A stretch of 64,000 nt of DNA from Hymenobacter actinosclerus (GCF_900111515.1 NZ_FOHS01000003.1:124001-188000), one strand, 5' to 3'. Positions 52,560 to 61,343 are shown, numbered from the stretch's first letter. The notes: a model not told the origin generated them from the sequence alone. Numbers and translations are program-made.

Positions 52560-53798
52560 ATGCGCCTCCTCCTGCTCCTTCTGTTCTTGATTCCGGCCAC
52601 CTTACGCGCCCAGAACACGCCCGGCACGCTGCCGCCCCCGGCCCCGCCCGGCCCTCCTGGCGGGCTCAGTCTCGGCCAGGCCCTGAGCACCGGTCTGCGC
52701 CAGAGTTTGCTTACCGAATCCAGCGGCCTGCTGGTGGAGCAGCAGCGGGTGCTCACACGCACCGGCTACGATTTGCCCCGCACCGTGGCCGACTACCAGT
52801 ACGGGCAGATTTCGGGGCCGCTGCGCGACCACACGTTCAACATCGTGCAACAAACCTCCCTGCCGGGCGTGTACACGGCCCAGCGCCGGCTGCTGGAAAG
52901 CCAGGTAGGCACGGCCGAGCAGCGGGGCCGACAGCAGCGCCGCGAGTTGGCTTACTCCATCCGGAGCACCTACTACGAGCTGCTGCTCAGCTACCGCCGC
53001 GCCGCGCTGCTGCGCCGCCAGGACAGCCTCTACCAGCGCGCTGCCCGCGCCGCCCGCATCCGCTACCAGACCGGGGCCACCAACCGCCTGGAGCAGGTGT
53101 CGGCCGAGGCGCGGCTGCGGGAGCTGCAAAACCGCCAGGCCCTGCTGCTCACCGACCAGCAGGTGCTAACCCAGCAGCTGGCCGTACTGCTCAACCAGCC
53201 CCCGCCGGCCCTCATCGACACCACCGCCGACGCCCGCGTGCGCCTAGCGGCCGCTGATACAGCCGGACTCACGGCAGCCACCAACCCCACGCTGGGCCTG
53301 CTGGAACAGGAGCGGGAAGTGAGCCGCCGCCAGACCCGGGTCGAGGAGCTGCGCCGCCTGCCCGACCTGCGCCTGGGCTACTTCACCCAAACCATCAACC
53401 GCGAAACTGGCTTCCACGTGGCCCAGGCCGGGGTGGCGCTGCCGCTGCTGGGCGGGGCGCACCGGAGCCGCATTGCCGCCGCCCGCATCGGCGAGCAGGC
53501 CGCCGACGCCCAGCTGCGCTACGCCACGGCCCAGCTTGGCGGGCAGCTGGCGGGCCTACGCCAGCGCCTGCGCCGGGCCACGGCCTCACTCGGCTACTAC
53601 GAGCAAACTGCCCTGCCCCAGGCCCGCCTCATCATTAACACGGCCGAAAAAAGCTTCCGCGCCGGCGACATCGACTACGTGGAATACGTGGTAAACACCG
53701 AGCCCGCCTGGCAAATCCGCGCCACCTACCTCGACCAGCTGCAACACTACAACGACCTGGCCCTGCAACTGCTGCTGCTCACGGGCCGGGATGAGTAA
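52560..53798 (+). CDS. TolC family outer-membrane channel of the metal efflux system
   Basis: 412 residues with a signal peptide (IPATLRAQN, about 19) and a short Pro/Gly-rich start. Two OEP helical repeats: GLSLGQALSTGLRQSLLTESSGLLVEQQRV and the second near TAATNPTLGLLEQEREVSRRQTRVEELR. Shorter than the TolC at 45161 and of the CusC/CzcC type. Gene order pump-TolC-adaptor is unusual but continuous. GC-rich, well conserved reading frame. Confidence 0.9.
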   Translation: MRLLLLLLFLIPATLRAQNTPGTLPPPAPPGPPGGLSLGQALSTGLRQSLLTESSGLLVEQQRVLTRTGYDLPRTVADYQYGQISGPLRDHTFNIVQQTSLPGVYTAQRRLLESQVGTAEQRGRQQRRELAYSIRSTYYELLLSYRRAALLRRQDSLYQRAARAARIRYQTGATNRLEQVSAEARLRELQNRQALLLTDQQVLTQQLAVLLNQPPPALIDTTADARVRLAAADTAGLTAATNPTLGLLEQEREVSRRQTRVEELRRLPDLRLGYFTQTINRETGFHVAQAGVALPLLGGAHRSRIAAARIGEQAADAQLRYATAQLGGQLAGLRQRLRRATASLGYYEQTALPQARLIINTAEKSFRAGDIDYVEYVVNTEPAWQIRATYLDQLQHYNDLALQLLLLTGRDE

Positions 53799-53804
53799 CA
53801 CCTA

Positions 53805-53887
53805 TCATCCTGAGCGGAGCGAAGGACCTTACCACGGAACAACGAGTCGTTATTGCGTGATAAGGTCCTTCGCTCCGCTCAGGATGA
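53805..53887. repeat. palindromic element, arms TCATCCTGAGCGGAGCGAAG
   Basis: Arms 53805-53831 and 53861-53887 are exact 27-bp reverse complements. The right half including loop (ACAACGAGTCGTTATTGCGT...) matches 25323-25370 at about 41 of 49 positions. It lies between the TolC stop and the adaptor gene. Confidence 0.88.
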
Positions 53888-53911
53888 CAATAGCCAGAAA
53901 TACCCCTCCTC

Positions 53912-55066
53912 ATGAACTACGCCCCCCTTCTCCTGCTCTTGTTGCTGACCGCCTGCGGCCCCAACCAGCCTACCGAACCCGAAGCCGCTACCGAACAGCC
54001 CGCTCCGCCCGCCAGCCCCGACGAAGTGCGCCTCAGTCCGGCCCAGGCGAAGGCCGCCGGGCTTGAAACCGGGGTCTTCGCTTGGAAGAACATGACCTCC
54101 GACGTGCAGGCCAACGGTGTAATTGACGTGCCGCCTCAGAACATGGCCTCCATTTCGGCCATTATGGGCGGCTACGTCCAGCAAGTAGCCGTGCTGCCCG
54201 GCCAGCGCATCAGTAAAGGCGGCACCGTGGCCGTGCTCCGCCACCCCGACTACATCCAGCTGCAACAGCAGTACCTGCAAAGCAAGGCAAGGGTGCAGTT
54301 TTTAACCCAGGAGCTGGAACGCCAGAAAATCCTCGATGCCGAGGATGTGGGGGCCAAGCGCAAGCTCCAGCAGGCCCGCGCCGACTATGCTTCCGAGCAG
54401 GCTACCCTGCGCGCTACCACCGCTCAACTCAAGATGCTGGGTGTTCCACTGGGCCGCCTCAACCGGGGCGACATTACGCCCACCGTGGCCCTCACCTCCC
54501 CCATCGGCGGCTACGTGAAGGCTGTCAACGTGAACACCGGCCAGTACGTGAACCCACAGGACGTGTTGGTGGAGGTGGTCGACCGCTCCGACCTGCACCT
54601 GGAGTTGAAGGTATTCGAGCGCGACATCGTGCGGGTGAAAGTCGGCCAGCGCATCCTGTTCAAAATCCCCAGCCGGGGCTCCGACGAAGACCTGGTGGCG
54701 CGGGTGTTTCTGGTGGGCAAGGCCTTCAACGATGGCCCCCAGCGCACCGTGAGCGTGCACGCCCACCTCGAACCCGAGCGCGACGACGTGCTGCCCGGCC
54801 AGTACGTGTCGGCCCACATCCAGACCGCCGGTCGCTGCCAGCGCACCCTGCCCGAAGACGCCATCGTGCAGGCCGGCGAGTTCAGCTACATCTTCTCCCA
54901 AACCAAGCCCGGCGCCTACCGCCGCTACCGCGTGCAAACCGGCCCCTCCGAAAACGGCGACGTGGCCGTTACCCTGCTCGATGCTGGCGCCGATACCACC
55001 CGCCTCGTCCGCCACGGCGCGTATTTTCTGGACGCCGAGCTGAAAAAGGGCCAGGATGCCGAGTAA
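53912..55066 (+). CDS. RND efflux adaptor of the CusB/CzcB type, lipoprotein
   Basis: 384 residues. Lipobox LLLLTAC with the cysteine at 15, then a Glu/Pro-rich linker and the membrane-fusion fold: MASISAIMGGYVQQVAVLPGQRISKGGTVAVLRHPDYIQLQQQYL (lipoyl half and hairpin start), ARVQFLTQELERQKIL, second half VALTSPIGGYVKAVNVNTGQYVNPQDVLVEVVD, then the beta-barrel. Partner of the CusA-type pump and TolC upstream. The end is followed by a heptamer array. It has no obvious His-rich metal-chaperone extension. Confidence 0.92.
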   Translation: MNYAPLLLLLLLTACGPNQPTEPEAATEQPAPPASPDEVRLSPAQAKAAGLETGVFAWKNMTSDVQANGVIDVPPQNMASISAIMGGYVQQVAVLPGQRISKGGTVAVLRHPDYIQLQQQYLQSKARVQFLTQELERQKILDAEDVGAKRKLQQARADYASEQATLRATTAQLKMLGVPLGRLNRGDITPTVALTSPIGGYVKAVNVNTGQYVNPQDVLVEVVDRSDLHLELKVFERDIVRVKVGQRILFKIPSRGSDEDLVARVFLVGKAFNDGPQRTVSVHAHLEPERDDVLPGQYVSAHIQTAGRCQRTLPEDAIVQAGEFSYIFSQTKPGAYRRYRVQTGPSENGDVAVTLLDAGADTTRLVRHGAYFLDAELKKGQDAE

Positions 55067-55067
55067 T

Positions 55068-55107
55068 GGATAGTGGTTAGTGGTTACTGGTTACTGGTTA
55101 CTGGTTA
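55068..55107. repeat. heptamer array (GGTTACT)
   Basis: GGTTAGT, GGTTACT, GGTTACT, GGTTACT, GGTTAGT in register, just after the adaptor stop. The mirrored array is missing because the PAS gene abuts the element on the other side. Confidence 0.85.
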
Positions 55108-55234
55108 GTAGTAAAAGCACTGTCATTCAGAGCGGAGCGAAGAATCTCGCGTGCTACAGTAATTTCTGACGACAGAGTTACCGTTGCCCGCCAGATTCTT
55201 CACTCCGCTCTGAATGACAGTGCTTTTACTACTA
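55106..55234. repeat. 97-bp dispersed palindrome, copy B (with longer arms)
   Basis: Arms 55106-55147 and 55193-55234 match at 41 of 42 positions. The inner 97 bp (55122-55218) is the same element as 31330-31426 in the opposite orientation. The right arm includes the stop codon of the minus-strand PAS gene (55232-55234). Confidence 0.88.
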
Positions 55235-56113
55235 CCCATTCAGCTTCTGCCGCAACTCCTGCACTTCGCGCTCCAAATCCAGGGTGCGGAACATGATTTT
55301 GGCTTCGAGGTCAGAGTACGCGCGCTCTATCTGCTCCTGCAATTCCTTCTGCTCGGTGATGTCGGTGTTGGTGCCGCACCAGCGCAGCACGTTGCCGGCC
55401 TCGTTGCGCACGGGCAGCGCGCGGCTCAGAAACCAGCGGTATTCGCCATCGTGGCGGCGGAGCGGGAAAGTGGCTTCCCACGACTCCTGGCCCTCGAAAA
55501 TGGCGCGGCGGAAGCCCGCCGTCACGGCTTCCACGTGGTCGGGATGATGCACAGTCTGCCAGTTCCAGCCCATCGTCTGCTCCTGGTGGTTTTCCGTGCC
55601 GGTGTACTCGAACCAGCGTTGGTTGTACCAGAAGATGGCGCCTTCGGCATCGGCCATCCAGGCCAGCTGGGGTATAGCGTTGGCCAGGGTTGTGAAATCC
55701 TGCTCGCGCTTGCGCAGGGCCAGCTCCTGCATTTTCTGGTCGTGAATATCGGTGCAGGTGCCGAACCATTTGGCAACGTTGCCGGCCTCGTCGCGCACGG
55801 GCACGGCCTGGCCCAGAAACCAGCGGTAGTCCCCGTCCTTGCTCCTGAACCGGTACTCGATTTCGTAGAACTCGCCGGTTGCAAGCGAGCGGCTCCAGCG
55901 TTTGCGGGCCCGCTCCCGGTCGTCAGGGTACAGCAGGTTGTTCCACATCTCGTCGCCGACGCTATCGGCCAGCGTGTAGCCGGTGTAATCGGTCCAGCGC
56001 TGGTTGAAGTAGGTGTGGTAGCCGGTAGGGTCGGTGGCCCATACCAGCTGCGGAATAAGCTCGGCCAGGAAGCTGAAATCGGCGGGTGTGGGACTAAGGG
56101 AAGCAGGAACCAT
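55232..56113 (-). CDS. double PAS domain protein without output domain
   Basis: 293 residues. Two PAS/PAC units: first around LIPQLVWATDPTGYHTYFNQRWTDYTGYT (about 25-145, PAC FGTCTDIHDQK), second around AIPQLAWMADAEGAIFWYNQRWFEYTGT (about 150-270, PAC CGTNTDITEQK). A short coiled coil (EREVQELRQKLNG) ends the protein where a kinase domain would usually start. No HATPase, GGDEF or other output follows. It may be a truncated sensor or a stand-alone PAS adaptor. ATG 56113 is the preferred start. Confidence 0.82.
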   Translation of the reverse strand: MVPASLSPTPADFSFLAELIPQLVWATDPTGYHTYFNQRWTDYTGYTLADSVGDEMWNNLLYPDDRERARKRWSRSLATGEFYEIEYRFRSKDGDYRWFLGQAVPVRDEAGNVAKWFGTCTDIHDQKMQELALRKREQDFTTLANAIPQLAWMADAEGAIFWYNQRWFEYTGTENHQEQTMGWNWQTVHHPDHVEAVTAGFRRAIFEGQESWEATFPLRRHDGEYRWFLSRALPVRNEAGNVLRWCGTNTDITEQKELQEQIERAYSDLEAKIMFRTLDLEREVQELRQKLNG

Positions 56114-56143
56114 GGGTAAACGAGCGAAAAGCAAACGAAAAAC

Positions 56144-56503
56144 TTAGGCCTGGGTGAGCTGCATCTCCATGCCTGACTGAAAATAAAGATTCAGGTGGCT
56201 CTCCGAGCCGGTACGCGAACGGCGCAGCCGCGTTACCAGGGCGCGGGTCTGCTCCCGGCCCAGCTCCAGGGCCAGGTAAGGCCGGTTAAGCAGCTCGTCG
56301 CGCAGTACTTCCCAGCTGCCCTGGTCCTGCTGGTCGGGGCACTCCACCCGCACCCGGCCCGGCTCCAGCGCCAGCTGCTCGGCGCAGGCCATCAGGCTGG
56401 CGGGGTCGGTTTGGTTGAGTACCCGGCTGGCAACCCGCCACACGCCCGTCAGGAACTCGTCGGGCAGCTGCTGCAGGTTCACATCAAACAGGACTTGGGA
56501 CAT
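56144..56503 (-). CDS. small conserved protein, unknown function
   Basis: 119 residues, soluble, no motif recognised. The order is a short N-terminal helix (LPDEFLTGVWRVASRVLN), a helical middle with acidic residues, and a C-terminal part with paired Arg (TRLRRSRTGSESHLNLYFQSG). It lies 30 bases upstream of the PAS gene on the same strand, so the two may be co-transcribed; a regulatory role is a guess. Confidence 0.6.
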   Translation of the reverse strand: MSQVLFDVNLQQLPDEFLTGVWRVASRVLNQTDPASLMACAEQLALEPGRVRVECPDQQDQGSWEVLRDELLNRPYLALELGREQTRALVTRLRRSRTGSESHLNLYFQSGMEMQLTQA

Positions 56504-56637
56504 ATAATGCAGAAAAAGTGCAGCGGGTATTCAGCAAAAAATAAGCCGCGCTGGGTTGCAGAAAGCCACTTAACACAAAGATAACCTTGGCCACCTGCCC
56601 GATCAACCTGAGCAGTAAGCGAGTAGGCTTACATAAA

Positions 56638-56672
56638 AAAAGCTCTTCGGCAGTAGCCGAAGAGCTTTTCTA
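56638..56672 (-). terminator. terminator downstream of the tRNA-Ser genes
   Basis: AAAAGCTCTTCGGC (56638-56651) pairs with GCCGAAGAGCTTTT (56656-56669), 14 bp perfect with a four-base loop. On the minus strand it ends in a T-run, 44 bases after tRNA-Ser(TGA). Confidence 0.85.
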
Positions 56673-56715
56673 AAAACCTGCCGCCGTAACCAGCGGCCAG
56701 GGCAGTAACTGCCTG

Positions 56716-56800
56716 CAGAGGAGGAGGGATTCGAACCCCCGGAGGTTTAACCCTCAACGGTTTTCAAGACCGCCGCAATCGACCACTCTGCCACTCCTCT
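56716..56800 (-). tRNA. tRNA-Ser (anticodon TGA)
   Basis: 85 bases; seven-bp acceptor stem (AGAGGAG/CTCCTCT), anticodon stem-loop CTTGAAA giving TGA, a long variable arm (TTGAGGGTTAAACCTCCG) as expected for a class II tRNA, and T-arm GGGGGTTCGAATCCCTC. The CCA end is not encoded. It reads UCA/UCG-type serine codons. Confidence 0.95.
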
Positions 56801-56808
56801 TTAAAAAA

Positions 56809-56890
56809 ATTAAAAGTGAAAAATTAAAAAGGTGGCTAAGAAATTGGCCAGGACGGCCAAACGCACCATTTCTAATTTTTCACTTTTAAT
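56809..56890. repeat. AT-rich inverted repeat between the tRNA genes
   Basis: Arms 56809-56826 (ATTAAAAGTGAAAAATTA) and 56873-56890 are exact 18-bp reverse complements. The words AAAAGTG, AAAAATT, AAAAAGG have a 7-base period, so this is another heptamer locus with an AT word. Confidence 0.8.
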
Positions 56891-56905
56891 CTTCAATTCA
56901 ATCCG

Positions 56906-56992
56906 CAGAGAAGGGGGGATTCGAACCCCCGATACCGTTGCCGGTATAACGGTTTTCGAAACCGTCGCATTCGACCACTCTGCCACCTCTCT
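56906..56992 (-). tRNA. tRNA-Ser (anticodon CGA)
   Basis: 87 bases; acceptor AGAGAGG/CTTCTCT (one G-T pair), anticodon loop TTCGAAA giving CGA, a long variable arm (TATACCGGCAACGGTA) and T-arm GGGGGTTCGAATCCCCC. CCA is not encoded. It reads UCG. The two serine tRNAs are in one minus-strand unit separated by 105 bases. Confidence 0.95.
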
Positions 56993-57099
56993 GGAAGGTC
57001 CCAATACCGTGGTTTGGGATGGCAAAATTAGCTATGATTCGGAAACGAACAAGGCATGGCGCGAAATTTTTCTTTCGGCCGGCCCTACCCTACTCACAA

Positions 57100-58089
57100 T
57101 CAAGCCTTAATTGTTTTGGCATCCGGCCGGCGGCGGCGCGAAAAGAAACCAGGCCGGCTAAAGCCGCCCGTTACGGCGTCGATGCTCACGTTTACCTCAA
57201 AGCCCAGAATCAGGGTCATGCACACGAAATCGAGCCAGACCATAAAGCCCACGAGCGTGCCCACCGAGCCGTAGAAGTGGTTGTAGCTGTCGAAAATCTT
57301 GACGTAGAGAATAAACAGGAACGACACCAGAAAAATGAGCAGCGTGGCTATTATGGCCCCCACCGACACGAACGGCCATTTGTCGTGCACGGGCGGCACG
57401 TAGTAGTAAATCAGGCTGGTAGTGAGCAGGAACAGGAACACCACCGAGCCGTAGCGTAACGTGGTCGTTAGCTGATCGTTAAGGGCTTCGGGCACTATCT
57501 CCTTATACACCAGTGTATCAATGATATAAGTACCGAAGAAGATGCCGGTCACGGCAATCAGCAACACTACCGTCAGCACCACTGTGAGCAGCGTGGCAAT
57601 CACGCGCTTGCGCAGGTAGGTGCGTTTTTTAAAGCTAGGGTACTTCTTCTCGAAGGCGTCGAGCAGGGCCATGATGCCGTTGGAGCTGAGCACCAGCGCC
57701 GTGGCGAAACCAAACGAGAGCAGCCCGCCGTGCTGAATGGTTACCACGTCCTCAATCGTGCCCGAAATAGCCTGGTACATCTCCTTCGGAATCAGGTCGG
57801 AGAGGAACTGCAGGATGTCTTCGTCGAGGTGCGGGACCGGAATCCAGGGGATGAGCGTGAACAGGAAGATGATGGTGGGAAAGATGGCAATAGTAAAGTT
57901 GAAGGCCATGTAGCTGGCCCGCTTGGCAATGCCGTCGAGCTTGATTTCCTGCATCAGCTGCACCACCACATCATACACCGAGGCGCGGCCGTGGGCAAAC
58001 CGCAGCTTCTTCAGCCACACGATGAGTTGCCGGTACGAGCGGCGGCGCTGCACATCGGGCAAATGGTACCGGCGCACGGGAAACTTCAT
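57100..58089 (-). CDS. YihY/BrkB family membrane protein
   Basis: 329 residues with about six transmembrane helices. Family marks are ASYMAFNFTIAIFPTIIFLFTLIPWIP (about 80-105), LLSFGFATALVLSSNGIMALLDAFEKKYP and YVPPVHDKWPFVSVGAIIATLLIFLVSFLFILYVKIFDSYNHFYGSVGTLVGFMVWLDF. The role of the YihY/BrkB family is not settled (it was once called ribonuclease BN). A basic tail (RRRRPDAK) ends it. The gene stands alone. Confidence 0.85.
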   Translation of the reverse strand: MKFPVRRYHLPDVQRRRSYRQLIVWLKKLRFAHGRASVYDVVVQLMQEIKLDGIAKRASYMAFNFTIAIFPTIIFLFTLIPWIPVPHLDEDILQFLSDLIPKEMYQAISGTIEDVVTIQHGGLLSFGFATALVLSSNGIMALLDAFEKKYPSFKKRTYLRKRVIATLLTVVLTVVLLIAVTGIFFGTYIIDTLVYKEIVPEALNDQLTTTLRYGSVVFLFLLTTSLIYYYVPPVHDKWPFVSVGAIIATLLIFLVSFLFILYVKIFDSYNHFYGSVGTLVGFMVWLDFVCMTLILGFEVNVSIDAVTGGFSRPGFFSRRRRPDAKTIKA

Positions 58090-58131
58090 TGGCGGAACTG
58101 GGAAACTGGAAAGGTAGAAAGTTAAGGAAAT

Positions 58132-58231
58132 CGCCTGTCATCCTGAGCCGAGCGAAGGCCCTGGACAGAAGCTATTCTCTTTTGGAGTCAGCTCCCGTAT
58201 AGGTCCTTCGCTCGGCTCAGGATGACAGGCG
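58132..58231. repeat. palindromic element, arms CGCCTGTCATCCTGAGCCGA
   Basis: Arms 58132-58161 and 58202-58231 match at 29 of 30 positions. The arms belong to the GAAGG(A/C)CC type seen at 18289, 25272 and 53805, but the loop is different. It lies between the thioesterase stop and the YihY start. Confidence 0.85.
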
Positions 58232-58245
58232 GGCTCACCAACTGG

Positions 58246-58731
58246 CTAACTCAGAAATGCGGCGGGCGCCGGCGCATCGGTGGGGTTTTCGGGGGGTGTG
58301 AGGGGGCCGGCGGTTTCGTCGTCGGAGAAGTACGGGGCCAGCTTGGCGGCAATATCGGGCGGGATGGGCACGGGCCGGCCGGTGGCCATGCTCACGAACA
58401 CCATCAGCGTGTGGCCCTCGGTGAGCAGCACCTGGGCCTCGTTGTAGATTTCGTACTCGAACAGAATGCGGGTACCCTCGGGCGGCTGGCGCAGCAGCAG
58501 GCGCACGGTCAGCAGGTCGTCGTAGCGGGCGGGGCGGCGGAAGCGGGTCCGGATTTCGCCCACCGGCATGCCCACGCCCTCGGCCTCCAGGGCCTTGTAG
58601 CTGATGCCCAGCTGCCGGAACGCCTCGGTGCGGCAGACTTCAAAATAGGCCGCGTAGTTGCCGTGGTACACGTAGCCCATCTGGTCGGTTTCGGCGTACC
58701 GCACGCGGATGTGGGTGTCGGATTGATACAT
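58246..58731 (-). CDS. acyl-CoA thioesterase, 4HBT/YbgC-like
   Basis: 161 residues, hotdog fold. RVRYAETDQMGYVYHGNYAAYFEVCRTEAFRQLGISY contains the catalytic Asp (ETDQMG) and the HGNY motif of YbgC-type thioesterases. Then RFRRPARYDDLLTVRLLLRQ and FEYEIYNEAQVLLTEGHTLMVFV complete the fold. It hydrolyses short or medium acyl-CoA in the cytoplasm. The C-terminus is a Pro/Ala-rich tail. Start MYQSDTHIR at 58731 lies beside a heptamer array. Confidence 0.9.
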   Translation of the reverse strand: MYQSDTHIRVRYAETDQMGYVYHGNYAAYFEVCRTEAFRQLGISYKALEAEGVGMPVGEIRTRFRRPARYDDLLTVRLLLRQPPEGTRILFEYEIYNEAQVLLTEGHTLMVFVSMATGRPVPIPPDIAAKLAPYFSDDETAGPLTPPENPTDAPAPAAFLS

Positions 58732-58735
58732 TTTT

Positions 58736-58896
58736 CAGTTGACAGTTGATAGTTGTCAGTTGCTAGTTGTCAGTTGCCAGTTGCTAGTTGTCAGCTGCTA
58801 GTTGCCAGTTGCTAGTTGTCAGTTGCCAGCTGACAGTTTGATATTATAACGGCCTGACAACTGGCAACTAGCAACTAGCAACTGACAACTAACAAC
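58736..58896. repeat. long inverted heptamer arrays (AGTTGnn / CAACTnn)
   Basis: The longest array: about fourteen AGTTGnn heptamers from 58742 to about 58837 (AGTTGAC, AGTTGAT, AGTTGTC, AGTTGCT, AGTTGCC), then a short core and six CAACTnn heptamers at about 58857-58896. Same word as the array at 745-896. It separates the thioesterase start from the MltG stop. Confidence 0.9.
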
Positions 58897-59976
58897 TCAT
58901 TTCATAATCCCGGCCCGGCTGAGGGCGGCCTGGTAGCGGCGGGCATTGACGAGGTGCTCCTGCTCGTTGCGGGCAAAGGCGTGGTAGCCGCTGAAATCGT
59001 CCTTGGCGCAGAAGTAGAGGTACTGATGCTCCTCGGGGTTGAGCACGGCGTCGATGCTGGCAATGCTGGGCAGGTTGATGGGGCCGGGCGGCAGGCCGTT
59101 GTATTTGTAGGTGTTGTAGGGCGAATCCAGGGTCAGGTGCTTGTTGAGCACGCGCTTGATGGTGAAATCCTGGTTGGCGAATACCACCGTGGGGTCGGCC
59201 TGGAGCTTCATGCCGCGCCGGAGGCGGTTGAGGTACACGCCCGCCACCCGGGGCCGCTCGTCGGCGTGCTGCTGCTGCTCGGCTTCCACGATGCTGGCCA
59301 GTACGCTCACCTCGGCCCGGCTCAGGCCCAGCGCCTTGCGCTTGGCGTCGCGGGCGGGTGTCCAGAACTTCTCGTACTCCTTTTTCATGCGCTGCATGAG
59401 GTTGTCGGCCGAAGTGTTCCAGGCCAGGTCGTAGGTGTTCGGAATGAACATCGTCAGGATGCTCAGCGTGTCGAAGCCCAGGCTTTTGGTGTAGGTGGGC
59501 GAGCTCAGCAGCGAGTCGAATTTGGCCGCTGGCGCGTCGATGGCTTCGCCCAGGCGACGGGCCAGGTCCTGGCGCAGGCGCAGGCTCTGGAAGGTGAGGC
59601 GCAGGGGCAGGCGGTTGCGGCCGGTACGCAGGTCGCCGATGAGCTGGCGGTTGGTATAGCCGTCTTTCAGCTCGTAGCGGCCAGGCTTCACCAGTTGGTC
59701 GTACTTCATCAGGCGGGCCACAAAGTGCAGGCTGAGCCGGTCAACTACCACACCGCTGGCATCAATCGAGTCGAGCACCTGTTTGGCCGAGTAGCCGGGC
59801 CGGATGGTGACGTAGGTGGGCCGGCCCTTGGTTTCAATGTTGGCCTCGAAGAAAACCTGGTAGAAATAATAGGAGAACGTGATGAGCAGCAGGCCGAAAA
59901 TGCCGGTCAGGTAAGCGAAACGCTTTCGGCGGCGGTCGGCGGCGGCCTTGTACTCTTCGATGCGGGAGGTAGCCAT
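58897..59976 (-). CDS. mltG: endolytic transglycosylase MltG
   Basis: 359 residues. Inner-membrane lytic transglycosylase that cuts nascent peptidoglycan strands. An N-terminal transmembrane helix (about 20-40) follows a basic cytoplasmic tail. Catalytic region VLASIVEAEQQQHADERPRVAGVYLNRLRRGMKLQADPTV (Glu in SIVEAE), and LDSPYNTYKYNGLPPGPINLPSIASIDAVLNPEEHQYLYFCAKDDFSGYHAFARNEQEH are standard for MltG. The length is that of the bacterial family. Stop adjoins the heptamer array. Confidence 0.93.
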   Translation of the reverse strand: MATSRIEEYKAAADRRRKRFAYLTGIFGLLLITFSYYFYQVFFEANIETKGRPTYVTIRPGYSAKQVLDSIDASGVVVDRLSLHFVARLMKYDQLVKPGRYELKDGYTNRQLIGDLRTGRNRLPLRLTFQSLRLRQDLARRLGEAIDAPAAKFDSLLSSPTYTKSLGFDTLSILTMFIPNTYDLAWNTSADNLMQRMKKEYEKFWTPARDAKRKALGLSRAEVSVLASIVEAEQQQHADERPRVAGVYLNRLRRGMKLQADPTVVFANQDFTIKRVLNKHLTLDSPYNTYKYNGLPPGPINLPSIASIDAVLNPEEHQYLYFCAKDDFSGYHAFARNEQEHLVNARRYQAALSRAGIMK

Positions 59977-60028
59977 GAGGCGGAGCTGGGGTTAAAAAAA
60001 CGGTAACATCGTTGGGGCCGCTTACGTG

Positions 60029-60060
60029 TTGCAACGTACGCCCGTAAACTGATATCTTTA
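60029..60060 (+). promoter_or_regulatory. promoter of the T9SS cargo gene
   Basis: TTG (60029-60031), 21-base spacer, TATCTTTA (60053-60060; one mismatch to TAnnTTTG), about 45 bases of leader to the ATG at 60110. Confidence 0.55.
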
Positions 60061-60109
60061 GGGCTCAAAAGTACGTGTTCTGTTTCTTCACCCTTCAATT
60101 TCTTGTCCC

Positions 60110-61099
60110 ATGCAACACGCTTACACTTCTTCCAACCGGTTCCGCTCGCTGCTGGGCCTGGCGCTGGGCCTCGCTGCCACCGCCGCTACCGCTCAAACGG
60201 TCACCCCCGTTAGCTTCAACGGCACGACCCCCTACACCCAGAACTTCGACGGCATGGGCACGGCTGGTATGGCTTACCCCGCTGGCTGGGGCGCTGTACG
60301 CCTTGGAGGTAGCGGGACTAATGGTGCCATCAATGCTCCACTTGACTTAAGTGTTACCGCTGGTGAAGCTAACTCGGGTGGTACGTACAACGTAGGTTCA
60401 ACGAATGACCCCGACCGCGCATTGGGCTCCATTGGTTCGGGCAGTACGATACCTGCTTTCGGTGCAGCCTTCACCAATGGCAGCGCCGCCGCCGTTACCA
60501 GCCTCACTATTTCCTTCCGAACGGAGCAATGGAAGTCAGGTTCACGCGACGACCAGAATGAGATATTGGCTTTTGAGTACAGTCTCGATGCTACTAACCT
60601 GTACAGCGGGACTTGGACTGCCGTACCCGCGCTTGATGTTAAGGAAGTAGCTAACAGCAATACTGGTGGCACTCCTCTTGATGGTAACGCTGCTGCTAAT
60701 TCGGCCAATGTAACCGGTAGCATCAGCGGCCTGAGCTGGGCTGCCGGCAAAACCATGTGGATCCGTTTCAAGGACGCCGATAATGCAGGCACCGACGCGC
60801 TGTTGGCCGTTGACGACTTCTCGCTGCGCGCTGGCACGGCTACCGGCGTGAAATCGGCCCTGAATGCCGGCAACGTGCTGGTGTACCCCAACCCTACCGC
60901 CGACCAGCTGACGATTCGCGTGGCCGGCCGCACGTCCAAGGCTGCCGTAACGGTAACCGACCTGCTGGGCCGCACCGTGCTGAAAGGCTCGTCGGACGCT
61001 GCCGGCAACTTCAGCCTGCGCACCCTGCCCGCCGGCAACTACGTGGTGCTGGTGCAGGATGGCGCTACCCTCACTTCGCACAAGATCAGCAAGCAGTAA
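60110..61099 (+). CDS. secreted protein with T9SS type A sorting domain
   Basis: 329 residues: signal peptide (ATAATAQ, about 29), a passenger of about 220 residues starting YTQNFDGMGTAGMAYPAGW, which looks like a beta-sandwich with no enzyme motif I can name, and a C-terminal Por-type sorting domain from about 255 (VLVYPNPTADQLTIRV ... GRTVLKGSSDAAGNFSLRTLPAGNYVVLVQDG). The sorting tail directs export by the type IX system and attachment to the surface. The middle of the passenger has lower GC than both ends. A terminator follows. Confidence 0.88.
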   Translation: MQHAYTSSNRFRSLLGLALGLAATAATAQTVTPVSFNGTTPYTQNFDGMGTAGMAYPAGWGAVRLGGSGTNGAINAPLDLSVTAGEANSGGTYNVGSTNDPDRALGSIGSGSTIPAFGAAFTNGSAAAVTSLTISFRTEQWKSGSRDDQNEILAFEYSLDATNLYSGTWTAVPALDVKEVANSNTGGTPLDGNAAANSANVTGSISGLSWAAGKTMWIRFKDADNAGTDALLAVDDFSLRAGTATGVKSALNAGNVLVYPNPTADQLTIRVAGRTSKAAVTVTDLLGRTVLKGSSDAAGNFSLRTLPAGNYVVLVQDGATLTSHKISKQ

Positions 61100-61148
61100 T
61101 TTTTGCTGCCGCTGTCGGCTAACCCCGTTACCCGACAACTCCCCCTCT

Positions 61149-61192
61149 GCAACGAGCTCCGGCCCCACGGCCGGGGCTCGTTGCGGTTTTTG
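61149..61192 (+). terminator. terminator after the T9SS cargo gene
   Basis: GCAACGAGCTCCGGCC (61149-61164) pairs with GGCCGGGGCTCGTTGC (61169-61184) with one mismatch and a T-run after it. Confidence 0.85.
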
Positions 61193-61343
61193 AGCACCAA
61201 TAAACGCGCTGGCCGACAACAAAACCCGCGCTTTTTTCGAAAACAGTAGCACCTTGCCACTTCGGCTATTACCTTGGCGAGTCCAGCCGGCCCGGTTAAC
61301 CGGGTCTGCCGCCGTTCATTTTTCATTCCCTACTTCCCTGCCT

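Noticed and set aside
58736..58896. Possible CRISPR or iteron array
   Set aside because: Repeats are contiguous 7-mers without spacers and there is no replication or cas gene nearby.
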